Positions 1-8,190 of a stretch of 64,000 nt of DNA are shown piece after piece. This DNA comes from Isoptericola sp. AK164. GTDB lineage: Bacteria; Actinomycetota; Actinomycetes; Actinomycetales; Cellulomonadaceae. The notes beneath the pieces are model-generated. The model was not told the origin of the DNA. It ran no database searches and was given only the letters and a program-made list of their open reading frames with translations. The DNA lies in assembly GCF_029643425.1 (NCBI RefSeq), contig NZ_CP119106.1, forward strand, positions 930,001 to 994,000, read 5' to 3'. A program made the translations under genes and the position numbers. The first letter of the stretch is position 1. Each line of letters begins with the position of its first letter.

Positions 1-653
1 GACCGTACCGGCGCTCGGGCCACGCCTCACGAGACGTGCAGTGGCATCTCGGCACCGTCCCTGCGGAGGAGCTGCTCCGCCTCCGGGGACTCGAGGTGAC
101 GACGCTGGCCCGGACGGTCGTCGACTGCGCCCTGACGTCGCATCCTCTGCAGGCACTGGTCGTCGCCGACTCCGCACTGCGGCTGGACCCACCCCTGGAC
201 CTGACGGCGGCGCACCATGTGCTGCGGCGTTCGCGTCGTCGCCAGGGCCGGGCACGTGCGCGCTGGGTCCTCGACCATGCCGACGGCGGGTCGGAGTCCC
301 CCTGGGAGACCTGGACACGCTACGTGTGCCTGCGCGCCGGGATGCCCCGTCCGATCACCCAGGCGCCCGTCAGGACCCGGGTCCGTCTCTACCGCTGCGA
401 CCTCGGCTGGCCCGAGCACGGCGTGTACGTCGAGTTCGACGGTCGCATCAAGTACGCGCGGTCCGGCACCGCGGAGCTGCTGCGGGAGAAGAAGCGCTCC
501 GACGACCTGCGCGAGGCGGGAGTGGTCCCGGTCCGGGTGCTGGCGACGCAGCCGTCGGGCGTACCGCGGGTCGTGGGCGCCGTCGCGCGGAGGTTTCCTC
601 CGGAGGTGGCGGCGCGATTCCGGGTGAATCCCGTGCTTCCGGCGCCGACCTGA
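1..653 (+). CDS. DUF559/Vsr-like fold protein, 5' end cut by window
   Basis: The frame is open to the left edge of the window, so the N-terminus is missing; a GTG at 36 is probably internal. The C-terminal part has the SPWETWTRYVCLRAGMPRP segment followed by CDLGWPEHGVYVEFDG. This is the usual layout of actinobacterial DUF559-like proteins with a very-short-patch-repair-like PD-(D/E)XK fold. Family members often carry an AbiEi-like winged helix in front, which would lie outside the window. Cellular role is unknown, and nuclease activity is not shown by the sequence. A long palindrome follows the stop codon. Confidence 0.6.
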   Translation, partial: PYRRSGHASRDVQWHLGTVPAEELLRLRGLEVTTLARTVVDCALTSHPLQALVVADSALRLDPPLDLTAAHHVLRRSRRRQGRARARWVLDHADGGSESPWETWTRYVCLRAGMPRPITQAPVRTRVRLYRCDLGWPEHGVYVEFDGRIKYARSGTAELLREKKRSDDLREAGVVPVRVLATQPSGVPRVVGAVARRFPPEVAARFRVNPVLPAPT

Positions 654-669
654 CGACCCAATCCGGTCG

Positions 670-731
670 GTTCGGTCGTCCGGAACGGGTTCGGTCGACA
701 TGTTGACCGAACCCGTTCCGGACGACCGAAC
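670..731. repeat. 27-bp perfect inverted repeat, 8-nt loop
   Basis: Arms 670-696 and 705-731 are exact reverse complements. The central 8 nt are themselves nearly palindromic (ACATGT core), so about 62 nt can form one hairpin or cruciform. It lies 16 nt past the stop of the DUF559-like gene and 63 nt past the convergent pepP stop, so a bidirectional terminator is the simplest role. There is no T-run. Confidence 0.75.
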
Positions 732-740
732 GGAGAGACT

Positions 741-782
741 GCTCAGGGCTCAGGGCTCAGGGCTCAGGGCTCAGGGCTCAGG
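741..782. repeat. 7-bp tandem repeat, six copies
   Basis: GCTCAGG is repeated six times without interruption. The array ends 12 nt downstream of the pepP stop codon, in noncoding DNA between convergent genes. A repeat of this kind is prone to slippage; no regulatory role is evident. Confidence 0.9.
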
Positions 783-794
783 GCAGCGGGGAGC

Positions 795-2324
795 TCAGGC
801 GCGTACGCGCGCCATCCAGGCCTCGACGTCCTCGGGGCGCCGGGGGAGCGCCGCGGAGAGGTTCTCGTTGCCGTCGGCGGTGACCAGGACGTCGTCCTCG
901 ATGCGCACCCCGATGCCGCGGTACTCCTCGGGCACGGCCAGGTCGTCGGCCTTGAAGTAGAGCCCCGGCTCGATGGTGAACACCATCCCCGGCTCGAGCA
1001 CGCCGTCCAGGTACATCTCCCGGCGGGCCTGTGCGCAGTCGTGCACGTCGAGACCCAGGTGGTGCGAGGTGCCGTGCACCATCCAGCGACGGTGCTGCTG
1101 GCCCTCGGGGGACAGCGACTCCTCGGCGCTCACCGGCAGCAGCCCCCACTCTTCGAGCCGGGCGGCGATGACCTCCATCGCGGCGGCGTGGATGTCGCGG
1201 AACTTCGCGCCGGGCTTCGCCACGGCGAACGCGGCGTCGGCGGCGTCGAGCACGGCGGTGTAGATGCGGCGCTGGACGTCGGTGTACTCGCCGTCCACGG
1301 GCAGCGTGCGCGTGACGTCGGCGGTGTACAGCTCGTCGATCTCGACACCGGCGTCGAGCAGCACCATCTCGCCGGATCGCACGACGCCGTCGTTGGTGAT
1401 CCAGTGCAGCGTGGTGGCGTGCTCGCCGGCCGCGGCGATGGTCTCGTAGCCGACCGTGTTGCCCTCGAGCCGGGCGTGCGCGTCGAACGTGGTCTCGATG
1501 ACGCGCTCGCCGCGGCGGTGCTCGACGGCGCGCGGCAGGGCCCGGACGACCTCCGCGAACCCGTCGATCGTGCGGTCCACGGCCTCACGCATGAGCTCGA
1601 TCTCGAGCTCGTCCTTGACCAGGCGCAGCTCGGAGGCCGCCTCGGCCAGCGCGTCGTCGGAGGCGGACTCCTCGGTGCCGGCCTCGGTGCGGATCGCCTC
1701 GATCACGGCGGTGATCTCGTCGTCGGCCTCCGCGATCACGAGGACCTGCACGCCGTCGGCGCCGACGTCCTTGGCGAGGGCCTCGCGCAGCTCGTCGACG
1801 TGCCGCGCCTCGACGCCGGTGGTGGTGGTGACGTCGTCGAGGGTGGGCCGGGCGCCCACCCAGAACTCGCCGTAGCGGGCGTCGGCGTAGAACTCCTCGG
1901 TGTCCCGCGGGGCCAGGGGGCGCACGTACAGCACGGCGTGGTGGTGCGACCCGCCGTCACCCTCGCCCTCGGCGGTGGGGTGCAGCACGAGCACGGCGTC
2001 CGGCTCCTGGTCGGTGCCGAACCCGGTCAGGTGCGCGAACGCCGAGTGCGGCCGGAACCGGTAGTCGGTGTCGTTCGAGCGCTGCTTCAGCGGCCCGGCC
2101 GGCAGGACCAGCCGGGTGCCGGGGAATCGCGCGGAGAGGCGCGCGCGGCGGGCCGCGGTGAACGGCGCGGCGCGGCCGGGCGTGACGCCGAGGTCCTGCC
2201 GCGGACCCCACTGCGAGGTGATGAACTGCTTGAAGGCTTCCGAGGTGGGGCGCTGGGACCGGTTGCTCCCGCGCTCGGTGATCTGCTCGTCCGCGGGCCG
2301 GTCGACCGGGGTGGTGTCGCTCAT
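795..2324 (-). CDS. pepP: Xaa-Pro aminopeptidase (aminopeptidase P, M24B)
   Basis: Cytosolic metallopeptidase that removes an N-terminal residue preceding proline. The 509 residues comprise an N-terminal AMP_N domain (about 50-190) and a pita-bread catalytic domain (about 240-495). All five expected metal ligands can be placed: D324 (LLDAG), D336 (YTADVTRT), H421 (HGTSHHLGLDVHD), E452 (FTIEPGLY) and E476 (VRIEDD). Length is normal for the family. The ATG has no Shine-Dalgarno sequence, but GAGACT lies exactly 6 nt upstream, which suggests a leaderless transcript. The alpha/beta hydrolase lies upstream on the same strand, 55 bp away. Confidence 0.93.
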   Translation of the reverse strand: MSDTTPVDRPADEQITERGSNRSQRPTSEAFKQFITSQWGPRQDLGVTPGRAAPFTAARRARLSARFPGTRLVLPAGPLKQRSNDTDYRFRPHSAFAHLTGFGTDQEPDAVLVLHPTAEGEGDGGSHHHAVLYVRPLAPRDTEEFYADARYGEFWVGARPTLDDVTTTTGVEARHVDELREALAKDVGADGVQVLVIAEADDEITAVIEAIRTEAGTEESASDDALAEAASELRLVKDELEIELMREAVDRTIDGFAEVVRALPRAVEHRRGERVIETTFDAHARLEGNTVGYETIAAAGEHATTLHWITNDGVVRSGEMVLLDAGVEIDELYTADVTRTLPVDGEYTDVQRRIYTAVLDAADAAFAVAKPGAKFRDIHAAAMEVIAARLEEWGLLPVSAEESLSPEGQQHRRWMVHGTSHHLGLDVHDCAQARREMYLDGVLEPGMVFTIEPGLYFKADDLAVPEEYRGIGVRIEDDVLVTADGNENLSAALPRRPEDVEAWMARVRA

Positions 2325-2379
2325 GGTGCCAGTCTCGCACCTCGCCGCGCCCGGCTGCCGCCCGCGTGGTCCGCCAGGG

Positions 2380-3123
2380 TCACCGGCGCGCGAAGTCGGC
2401 CAGGGCGCGGCTCAGCACCCGGTTGTACTCGTCGGGTGCGTCGAGATGTACGTCGTGTCCGATCCCGGGGACGACGACAAGTGCCCCCCGGTCGGCCGCC
2501 CGCGCGAAGCGCTGCTCCTGCCAGCGCAGATGGCACCGCGAGCCGTTGACGAGCCACACCGGCACCGTCATCGTGCCGAGGTCCGCCAGCGCCGACCGGC
2601 CGGCCAGCTCGCCGAGCGCGTCGGTGACGAGGTCCCATCCGGGCCGGTCGTCCGTCGTCGGGACGGACCCGGGCAGCCGACGGCGGACGGCCTGCCCGGC
2701 ACGGGCGACGCCGTCGGCCACGTCCCGGTACAGCCGGACGGGCTTGCCGCGCGGCTCGGTGCTGCACCCGGAGGCCACGACGCCGAGCAGCGGCCGCGTG
2801 ACGTCGTGCGCGCGGTCGGCGGCCCAGCCCAGCGACACGTAGCCGCCCAGCGACTGGCCCACCAGCACCACCGGGGTGCCCTGCGGGAACGAGGCGACGG
2901 CGTCGTCCAGGTGCTCCCAGGCGCGCCGGAAGGAGAAGCGCTCGGCCAGGTGGCGGCCGTGCCCGGGCAGGTCGACCGGGACGGCGGCATGGCCGAGGTC
3001 CTCGAGGTGCGCCACCTGGTCCCGCCAGGCCGAGGCGTCCTGGCGCATGCCGTGCACGAGCACGACGCCGACCTGCTGGGTCGGCGTCGGCGTGTCGGTG
3101 CGGGACATCAGCGGAACAGTCAC
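2380..3123 (-). CDS. alpha/beta hydrolase
   Basis: Single-domain alpha/beta hydrolase of about 247 residues. Visible elements are the oxyanion-hole HGMRQDASAW segment, the nucleophile elbow VGQSLGGYVSLG and the catalytic-histidine region GIGHDVHLDAP near the C-terminus. No signal peptide, so cytosolic. Substrate cannot be assigned; the family includes esterases, lactonases and epoxide hydrolases. I chose the GTG at 3123 because GGAGGAGG lies 9 nt upstream; an ATG at 3132 sits directly against the same purine run and an ATG at 3108 is also possible. Transcribed divergently from the PHP gene. Confidence 0.8.
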   Translation of the reverse strand: MTVPLMSRTDTPTPTQQVGVVLVHGMRQDASAWRDQVAHLEDLGHAAVPVDLPGHGRHLAERFSFRRAWEHLDDAVASFPQGTPVVLVGQSLGGYVSLGWAADRAHDVTRPLLGVVASGCSTEPRGKPVRLYRDVADGVARAGQAVRRRLPGSVPTTDDRPGWDLVTDALGELAGRSALADLGTMTVPVWLVNGSRCHLRWQEQRFARAADRGALVVVPGIGHDVHLDAPDEYNRVLSRALADFARR

Positions 3124-3214
3124 GCTCCCCATCCTCCTCCGCCGGTGCGCCGGTGGTCCGAGGAGCGCGTGGAGAGCGTGTGAGGGCATGGCGGCGCGTC
3201 CCTACACTTGGCGG

Positions 3215-4075
3215 GTGATCGACCTCCATACCCACTCCTGCGCCTCGGACGGCACGGACACGCCACGAGGTGTCATGGAGGCCGCGGCCGCGGCCGGCGT
3301 GACCGTCGTCGCCCTCACCGACCACGACACCACCGCCGGCTGGGACGAGGCGGCCGCCGCGGTGCCGGACACGCACGTGGCGCTGGTGCGCGGCGTCGAG
3401 ATCTCGACGCGCGCGCACACCCCGGCCGGCGGCGTCAGCGTCCACCTGCTCGCCTACCTGCACGACCCGCAGCACCCCACGCTCCGGTCCGAGCTGGAAC
3501 GGACGCGTGACGACCGCGTGCAGCGTGCCCGGCGCATGGCCGAGCGGCTGGCCGAGGACTTCCCCCTGACGTGGGACGACGTCGTGGCGCAGACCCACGA
3601 CGGGGCCACGGTGGGGCGTCCGCACCTGGCCGACGCCCTCGTCGCGGCGGGCGTGGTCGCCCACCGCGACGAGGCCTTCGCGACGATGCTGCACCCCGGC
3701 GCCCCGTACTACGTGCCGCACTACGCGCCGGACACCGCCGACGCCGTGCGCGCGGTGCTGGCCGCCGGCGGTGTGCCCGTGATGGCGCACCCGCGTGCGG
3801 GCACCCGTGGCCGGGTGGTCACCGAGGACACCATCGCCGAGCTGGCGCAGGCCGGGCTGGCCGGGCTGGAGGCCGACCACCGCGACCACACGGACCCCGA
3901 CCGTGCGCGGATGCGCGACCTCGCGCGCGAGCTGGGGCTGCTCGTCACCGGGTCGAGCGACTACCACGGGGCGGGCAAGCACAACCGTCTGGGTGAGCAC
4001 CGGACCGACCCCGCGGTGCTGGCCGAGATCGAGGACCGAGGAACGCTGGAGGTGCTGCGCCCGTGGACCAGGTGA
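3215..4075 (+). CDS. PHP-domain metal-dependent phosphoesterase (TrpH/RNase AM-like)
   Basis: Protein of 286 residues with the PHP metal-site motifs: DLHTHS (residues 3-8), LTDHD (34-38), an EIST segment, MAHPRA and the C-terminal SSDYHG. Closest in layout to the TrpH/YciV group; the E. coli member is a 5'-3' exonuclease active on short RNA and nucleoside 3',5'-bisphosphates, but other PHP phosphatases look alike. The GTG start follows TACACT (3203-3208) by 6 nt with no Shine-Dalgarno sequence, a leaderless arrangement. The stop codon overlaps the start of the MarC gene by 13 bp, so the two are probably co-expressed. Confidence 0.88.
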   Translation: MIDLHTHSCASDGTDTPRGVMEAAAAAGVTVVALTDHDTTAGWDEAAAAVPDTHVALVRGVEISTRAHTPAGGVSVHLLAYLHDPQHPTLRSELERTRDDRVQRARRMAERLAEDFPLTWDDVVAQTHDGATVGRPHLADALVAAGVVAHRDEAFATMLHPGAPYYVPHYAPDTADAVRAVLAAGGVPVMAHPRAGTRGRVVTEDTIAELAQAGLAGLEADHRDHTDPDRARMRDLARELGLLVTGSSDYHGAGKHNRLGEHRTDPAVLAEIEDRGTLEVLRPWTR

Positions 4076-4698
4076 TCGAGCTGACCCTCTTCACCCAGGC
4101 GTTCGTCACGCTGTGGGTGATCATGGACCCGCCCGGCACCATCCCGGTGTTCCTGGCGCTGACCTCCACCATGGGGGCCAAGCAGCGCAGCCGGGCGGCG
4201 CTGCAGGCCGTGACGGTCGCGTTCGGCGTCATCGTGACCTTCGCGCTGTTCGGCCAGCAGCTGCTGTCGTACATGGGCATCTCGCTGGCCGCCCTGCAGG
4301 CGTCGGGCGGTCTGCTGCTGCTCATCGTGGCGATGCAGCTGCTGACCGGGCACTTCGAGAACGGCGAGGCGACGGCGGCGACCCCGGGGGCGAACGTCGC
4401 GCTGGTTCCGCTGGGGACACCGCTGCTCGCCGGGCCGGGCGCGATCGTGGCGACGATGGTCTTCGTCCAGCAGGCGAACACCGAGGACGACTGGGTCCCG
4501 TCGGTGGTCGCGATCGCGCTGGCCATCGTGCTCGTGCACGTCTCGCTCTACCTGGCCATGCGGTTCGCCGAGGTGCTGCACCGGGTGCTCAAGGACTCCG
4601 GGGTCACCCTCATCACGCGGATCGCCGGCATCCTGCTGGCCGCCATCGCCGTCCAGCAGATCGCGGACGCCGTCATGGAGTTCATCGCCACCGCGTGA
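4063..4698 (+). CDS. MarC/UPF0056 family membrane protein
   Basis: Integral membrane protein of 211 residues with six predicted helices in two three-helix halves, typical of the MarC (NAAT) family. The signature DPPGTIPVFL lies after the first helix and PLGTPLLAGPGAI opens the second half. Archaeal family members transport small neutral amino acids; E. coli MarC has no settled substrate and was shown not to be a multidrug exporter. Translation starts at GTG inside the end of the PHP gene, in another frame, implying translational coupling. Confidence 0.88.
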   Translation: MDQVIELTLFTQAFVTLWVIMDPPGTIPVFLALTSTMGAKQRSRAALQAVTVAFGVIVTFALFGQQLLSYMGISLAALQASGGLLLLIVAMQLLTGHFENGEATAATPGANVALVPLGTPLLAGPGAIVATMVFVQQANTEDDWVPSVVAIALAIVLVHVSLYLAMRFAEVLHRVLKDSGVTLITRIAGILLAAIAVQQIADAVMEFIATA

Positions 4699-4730
4699 CG
4701 GGCCGGACCCGGGCGGCGCGGACGGGCACG

Positions 4731-5030
4731 TCAGAGGTCGAGCGGTGTCAGCGTGACCTCGACCGGCTCCCCGGGGGCGAGCCCCTCCGCGCGCCGCACG
4801 GCCTTCTTCATCGGCAGGACGTAGCCGGACTGCTCCTTCGAGGGGAACACGGAGGTGCGCCACGTCGTGGTGCCCACCGTGACCTGCACGCGGATCGACC
4901 CGAAGCCGCGGGGAGGCAGAGGCACCTCGGCGAGCAGGTCGGACTCGTCGGGCGGGACCGTCACGAACCACCAGGCGTCGTCCTGGCGCGCGTCCCACTG
5001 CCACAGGGGCGCGGTGAACGTGAGCTGCAT
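4731..5030 (-). CDS. DUF1905 domain protein
   Basis: Small 99-residue soluble protein that is a single DUF1905 beta-barrel-like domain. Features include WQWDARQDDAWWFVTVP near the N-terminus, the GFGSIRVQVTVG strand pair and the VLPMKKAVRRAEGL segment. Function is unknown; in other bacteria the domain is often fused to a YdeI-like (OmdA) domain, which is absent here. Convergent with MarC, 32 bp apart. Confidence 0.85.
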   Translation of the reverse strand: MQLTFTAPLWQWDARQDDAWWFVTVPPDESDLLAEVPLPPRGFGSIRVQVTVGTTTWRTSVFPSKEQSGYVLPMKKAVRRAEGLAPGEPVEVTLTPLDL

Positions 5031-5107
5031 GCCCTCACGGTACGACCGGCGTACGACAGAGGGCGGAGCCGCGGGAGTACCGCGGCCCCGCCCTCCGGGG
5101 ACCGGTC

Positions 5108-5128
5108 CGCCCGGCCGTCGGCCGGGCG
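5108..5128 (-). terminator. hairpin downstream of the DEAD-box helicase
   Basis: CGCCCGGCC and GGCCGGGCG form a 9-bp stem with a 3-nt loop, 13 bp past the helicase stop codon. No T-run, as is usual for actinobacterial hairpin terminators. Confidence 0.55.
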
Positions 5129-5141
5129 CACGGGTGACTCG

Positions 5142-6818
5142 TCAGTCGGTGGTGGCCGACGGCGCGCTGCCGCCCTGGCCCTCGCCGGCACCGCTGCGGC
5201 GACGACGACGGCGACGACGGCGCTGACCACCCTCGCCGTTCGCGGCCTGGTCGGAGCCCTGGCCGGCGGGGCCGGACTGCTCCGGGCGGGCAGCGCCGTC
5301 GGACCGCTGACCCTGGCCACCACGGCCGCCACTGCCGCCGCGGGAGCGTCCGCCACGGGAGCCGCCGCGACCACCCTGGCCACCCTGGCCGCCCTGCCCG
5401 CCGCGACCCTGACCACCGCGACCGCCCTGACGGTCCTGGCCGCCCGAGCGCTTGCCGGTCTCGCCGAGGTCCTCGAGCTCCTCGGCCTCCAGGCCGCCGA
5501 GCCGGCGCTTCTCCTTCGGCAGCCGGCCCTTGGTGCCCTCGGGGATCGAGAGGTCGGTGTACAGGTGCGGCGAGGAGGAGTAGGTCTCGACGGGCTCGGG
5601 GAAGCCGAGGTCGAGCGCCTTGTTGATGAGCTGCCAGCGGGGCACGTCGTCCCAGTCGACGAACGTGATCGCGGTGCCCTTGTTGCCGGCACGGCCGGTG
5701 CGGCCGATGCGGTGCAGGTAGGTGCGCTCGTCCTCGGGGCACTGGTAGTTGATCACGTGCGTGACGTCGGTGACGTCGATGCCGCGGGCGGCGACGTCGG
5801 TGGCCACCAGCACGTCGATGTTGCCGTGGCGCAGCGCACGCAACGCCTGCTCGCGGGCCCCCTGGCCGAGGTCGCCGTGGATGGCGCCGGCGGCGAACCC
5901 GCGCGTGCGCAGCTCGTCGGAGACCTTCGCGGCGGTGCGCTTGGTCCGGGTGAAGACGATGGTGCGGCCGCGGCCCTCGGACTGCAGGATCCGGGCCAGG
6001 ACCTCGACCTTGTCCAGCGCGTGGGCGCGGTAGACGACCTGGCGGGTGTTCTTCACCGTCGCGCCGTCGTCGTCCGGGTCGGCCGCGCGGATGTGCGTCG
6101 GCTGCTTCATGTACCGGCGGGCCATGGAGACCACGGGGCCGGGCATGGTCGCCGAGAACAGCATCGTGTGCCGCACGGCGGGGGTGCGCGCCAGGATCTT
6201 CTCGACGTCGGGCAGGAACCCGAGGTCGAGCATCTCGTCGGCCTCGTCGAGGACGACGGTGGCGGCGCGGGACAGGTTCAGGTGGCCCTGGTTCATCAGG
6301 TCGACGATGCGCCCCGGCGTGCCGACGACGACCTCGACGCCGCTGTTCAGCGTCTCGATCTGCGGCTCGTAGGCGCGACCGCCGTAGATCTGGACGATGC
6401 GGACCGAGCGGCGGGTCGAGGCCGACTCGAGGTCCTTGGCGACCTGGACGGCGAGCTCGCGGGTCGGGGCGACGACGATCGCCTGCGGCTTGCCGGGGGC
6501 CGGCAGCAGGTCGTACTCGGGCTCGCCCGGGGCGGCGACGCGGTGCAGCAGCGGCACACCGAACCCGAGGGTCTTGCCGGTACCGGTCTTGGCCTGGCCG
6601 ATGATGTCGTGCGCCTGGAGCGCGACCGGCAGGGTCATGGCCTGGATGGGGAACGGGTGGGTGATGCCGGAGTCCCGCAGGGCCTCGACGATCTCGGGGC
6701 GGACCCCGAAGTCGGCGAAGCTGACGTCCTGCGCCTGGATCGCCGCCGGGGTGGAGTAGTCGGGGTCGCTGGTGCCGGGCGCCGTGGGGGCGTTCTCGGC
6801 GGTGGTGTCTGTGGTCAC
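5142..6818 (-). CDS. DEAD-box ATP-dependent RNA helicase (RhlE-like)
   Basis: About 558 residues. The Q motif (DSGITHPFPIQ), Walker A AKTGTGKT, PTRELA, TPGR, DEADEML, FSATMP, GRTIVFTRTKR, ARGIDV and HRIGRTGRAG are all present and in order, so both RecA-like lobes are intact. The C-terminal ~110 residues are a disordered RGG/GQGG-rich tail ending in a run of arginines, typical of RNA binding and phase separation in this family. Orthologue by position of mycobacterial Rv3211. The GTG at 6818 is preferred because GAAGG lies 5 nt before it; an in-frame GTG at 6830 is possible. The likely role is RNA remodelling in ribosome assembly or cold adaptation. Confidence 0.9.
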   Translation of the reverse strand: MTTDTTAENAPTAPGTSDPDYSTPAAIQAQDVSFADFGVRPEIVEALRDSGITHPFPIQAMTLPVALQAHDIIGQAKTGTGKTLGFGVPLLHRVAAPGEPEYDLLPAPGKPQAIVVAPTRELAVQVAKDLESASTRRSVRIVQIYGGRAYEPQIETLNSGVEVVVGTPGRIVDLMNQGHLNLSRAATVVLDEADEMLDLGFLPDVEKILARTPAVRHTMLFSATMPGPVVSMARRYMKQPTHIRAADPDDDGATVKNTRQVVYRAHALDKVEVLARILQSEGRGRTIVFTRTKRTAAKVSDELRTRGFAAGAIHGDLGQGAREQALRALRHGNIDVLVATDVAARGIDVTDVTHVINYQCPEDERTYLHRIGRTGRAGNKGTAITFVDWDDVPRWQLINKALDLGFPEPVETYSSSPHLYTDLSIPEGTKGRLPKEKRRLGGLEAEELEDLGETGKRSGGQDRQGGRGGQGRGGQGGQGGQGGRGGSRGGRSRGGSGGRGGQGQRSDGAARPEQSGPAGQGSDQAANGEGGQRRRRRRRRRSGAGEGQGGSAPSATTD

Positions 6819-7037
6819 TGGTGCCTTCACATGTCGTCGGCGCCACGGACCTCGCGGTCGGGCCGCGGATCGCACGCTGCGCCGGAGTGGTCGGCAGCCG
6901 ATCGCGGAAGTACGTCGCGCGGTGTGCGCGTCAGGTCAGCATCGAGACGACCGGGCAACCGAGGTACTCGGCTATGGTATCGGACGCACCCCGCCGGCGG
7001 GTGAGGCGTTCGACACGGGGACACCTATCCTGGTCCG

Positions 7038-7745
7038 GTGAGCAGCCAGCGCCCTTCCGCCGTGCCCGCCGCCGTCGTCGACCTGGTGGGTTTCGCCGCC
7101 TACTCCGAGCTGGCCGAGTTCGGGCTGCTCGCCACCCGGTCGGTGGACGCTCCCGACCTGGCCGTCCGCCAGGCACTCGCCGACGGCGCCGACCGTGCGC
7201 TCGACCGCGAGCGGGCCGTCCTGGCCGTGGTCGAGGGCTCGGCGGCCGAGGTCATGGCCCCCTTCGCCGACGCGCTGACCGAGTTCGACACCCGGACCCG
7301 CACCGACGACTGGGCCGAGGGCGTGCTCAAGGGCGTCGTCGGGCACGGGGTCGCCCAGGACTTCTGCCGCGCCCTGGCGGCCGGCGTGGAGGACCCCGTC
7401 GGCAAGAAGCTGCGCGAGGTGCTCGACCGGCCCGCACCCGGTCCGGCAGCGGGCGCGGAGGCGGGGGCCGACGCCGAGGCCATCGAGGTGCTGGGCCGTC
7501 TCGGGGCCGGCGACGAGGTGCTGGCCTCGCGCCTGGCCCTGTGGGGGCGGCGTGTGGTGGGCGAGGCGCTGAGCCTGGTGACGGTGCTGCTGGACCAGCA
7601 CCCGGGTCTCGACGAGCTTGCCGCACGGGCCCCCGCCGCCCACGGCGCCGACGAGGTCGAGCCCGACGGCGCGCGCACGTGGCTCGTCGCGCGGCTCACC
7701 GCCGAGCACACGCGGCGCATGGACCGGCTCCGGCTCGCGGCCTAG
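7038..7745 (+). CDS. ferritin-like fold protein (MiaE-like)
   Basis: A 235-residue, alanine-rich, all-helical protein. It matches the conserved actinobacterial ferritin-like protein that sits between the RhlE-type helicase and DUF3107 (position of Rv3210c). The family is related to the tRNA hydroxylase MiaE and to DUF455-type four-helix bundles, but the E-x2-H metal pairs of a true di-iron enzyme are not obvious here, so enzymatic activity is uncertain. GTG start with TATCCT (7026-7031) exactly 6 nt upstream and no Shine-Dalgarno sequence: probably leaderless. Divergent from the helicase across a 219-bp gap that holds both promoters. Confidence 0.75.
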   Translation: MSSQRPSAVPAAVVDLVGFAAYSELAEFGLLATRSVDAPDLAVRQALADGADRALDRERAVLAVVEGSAAEVMAPFADALTEFDTRTRTDDWAEGVLKGVVGHGVAQDFCRALAAGVEDPVGKKLREVLDRPAPGPAAGAEAGADAEAIEVLGRLGAGDEVLASRLALWGRRVVGEALSLVTVLLDQHPGLDELAARAPAAHGADEVEPDGARTWLVARLTAEHTRRMDRLRLAA

Positions 7746-7751
7746 CGGGAC

Positions 7752-7786
7752 GACGACGGCGGGACGGCCGCCGTCCCGCCGTCGTC
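7752..7786. terminator. bidirectional hairpin between convergent genes
   Basis: A 17-bp perfect stem (7752-7768 with 7770-7786) separated by a single base, so the innermost pair must open. It lies between the convergent stops of the ferritin-like gene (7745) and DUF3107 (7818). Confidence 0.75.
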
Positions 7787-7817
7787 CCGGCCGCGTCGCC
7801 GGAGGCGGTCCGCGGCG

Positions 7818-8042
7818 TCAGAGCGAGCCGAACCCGACCGGGCGCTGCTCGCCGCTGCCGATCTCCACGTAGCCGAGCACGGACGACGGCACGAGGATCT
7901 GGCGCCCCTTGGTGTCCTTGACCTCGAAGGGCTTGCCACCCTCGAGCGCCGCGCGGACAGCCTCGGCGACCTCCTCGGGCTTCTGGTCGGTCTCCACCAC
8001 CAGCTCGCGGTTCAGGTTCTGCACACCGATCGTGATCTCCAC
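7818..8042 (-). CDS. DUF3107 family protein (TB9.4-like)
   Basis: A 74-residue protein matching DUF3107, the family of mycobacterial Rv3208A (antigen TB9.4). The fold starts VEITIGVQNLNREL and ends with VLGYVEIGSGEQRPVGFG, both strongly conserved. Function is unknown. The GTG start is supported by GAAGGAG 5 nt upstream. Convergent with the ferritin-like gene and divergent from adnA. Confidence 0.9.
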   Translation of the reverse strand: MEITIGVQNLNRELVVETDQKPEEVAEAVRAALEGGKPFEVKDTKGRQILVPSSVLGYVEIGSGEQRPVGFGSL

Positions 8043-8190
8043 GTTGTCTCCTTCGCGATCGGCGTCGCGCCTGCGACGCCGGGTGGATCTGGCTGACCTG
8101 ATCCTATGCACCCGGGGGGTGGGTCGGCGGCGCCGTCCGCGCAGGGTGAACGCCGACGGGGTGTCGGAGGGTCGTGGTCGAATCGTCCCC

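Noticed and set aside
5142-5480. Frameshift in the low-complexity RGG and poly-Arg tail of the DEAD-box helicase
   Set aside because: The frame is continuous to a normal stop, and RGG-rich tails are usual for this family.
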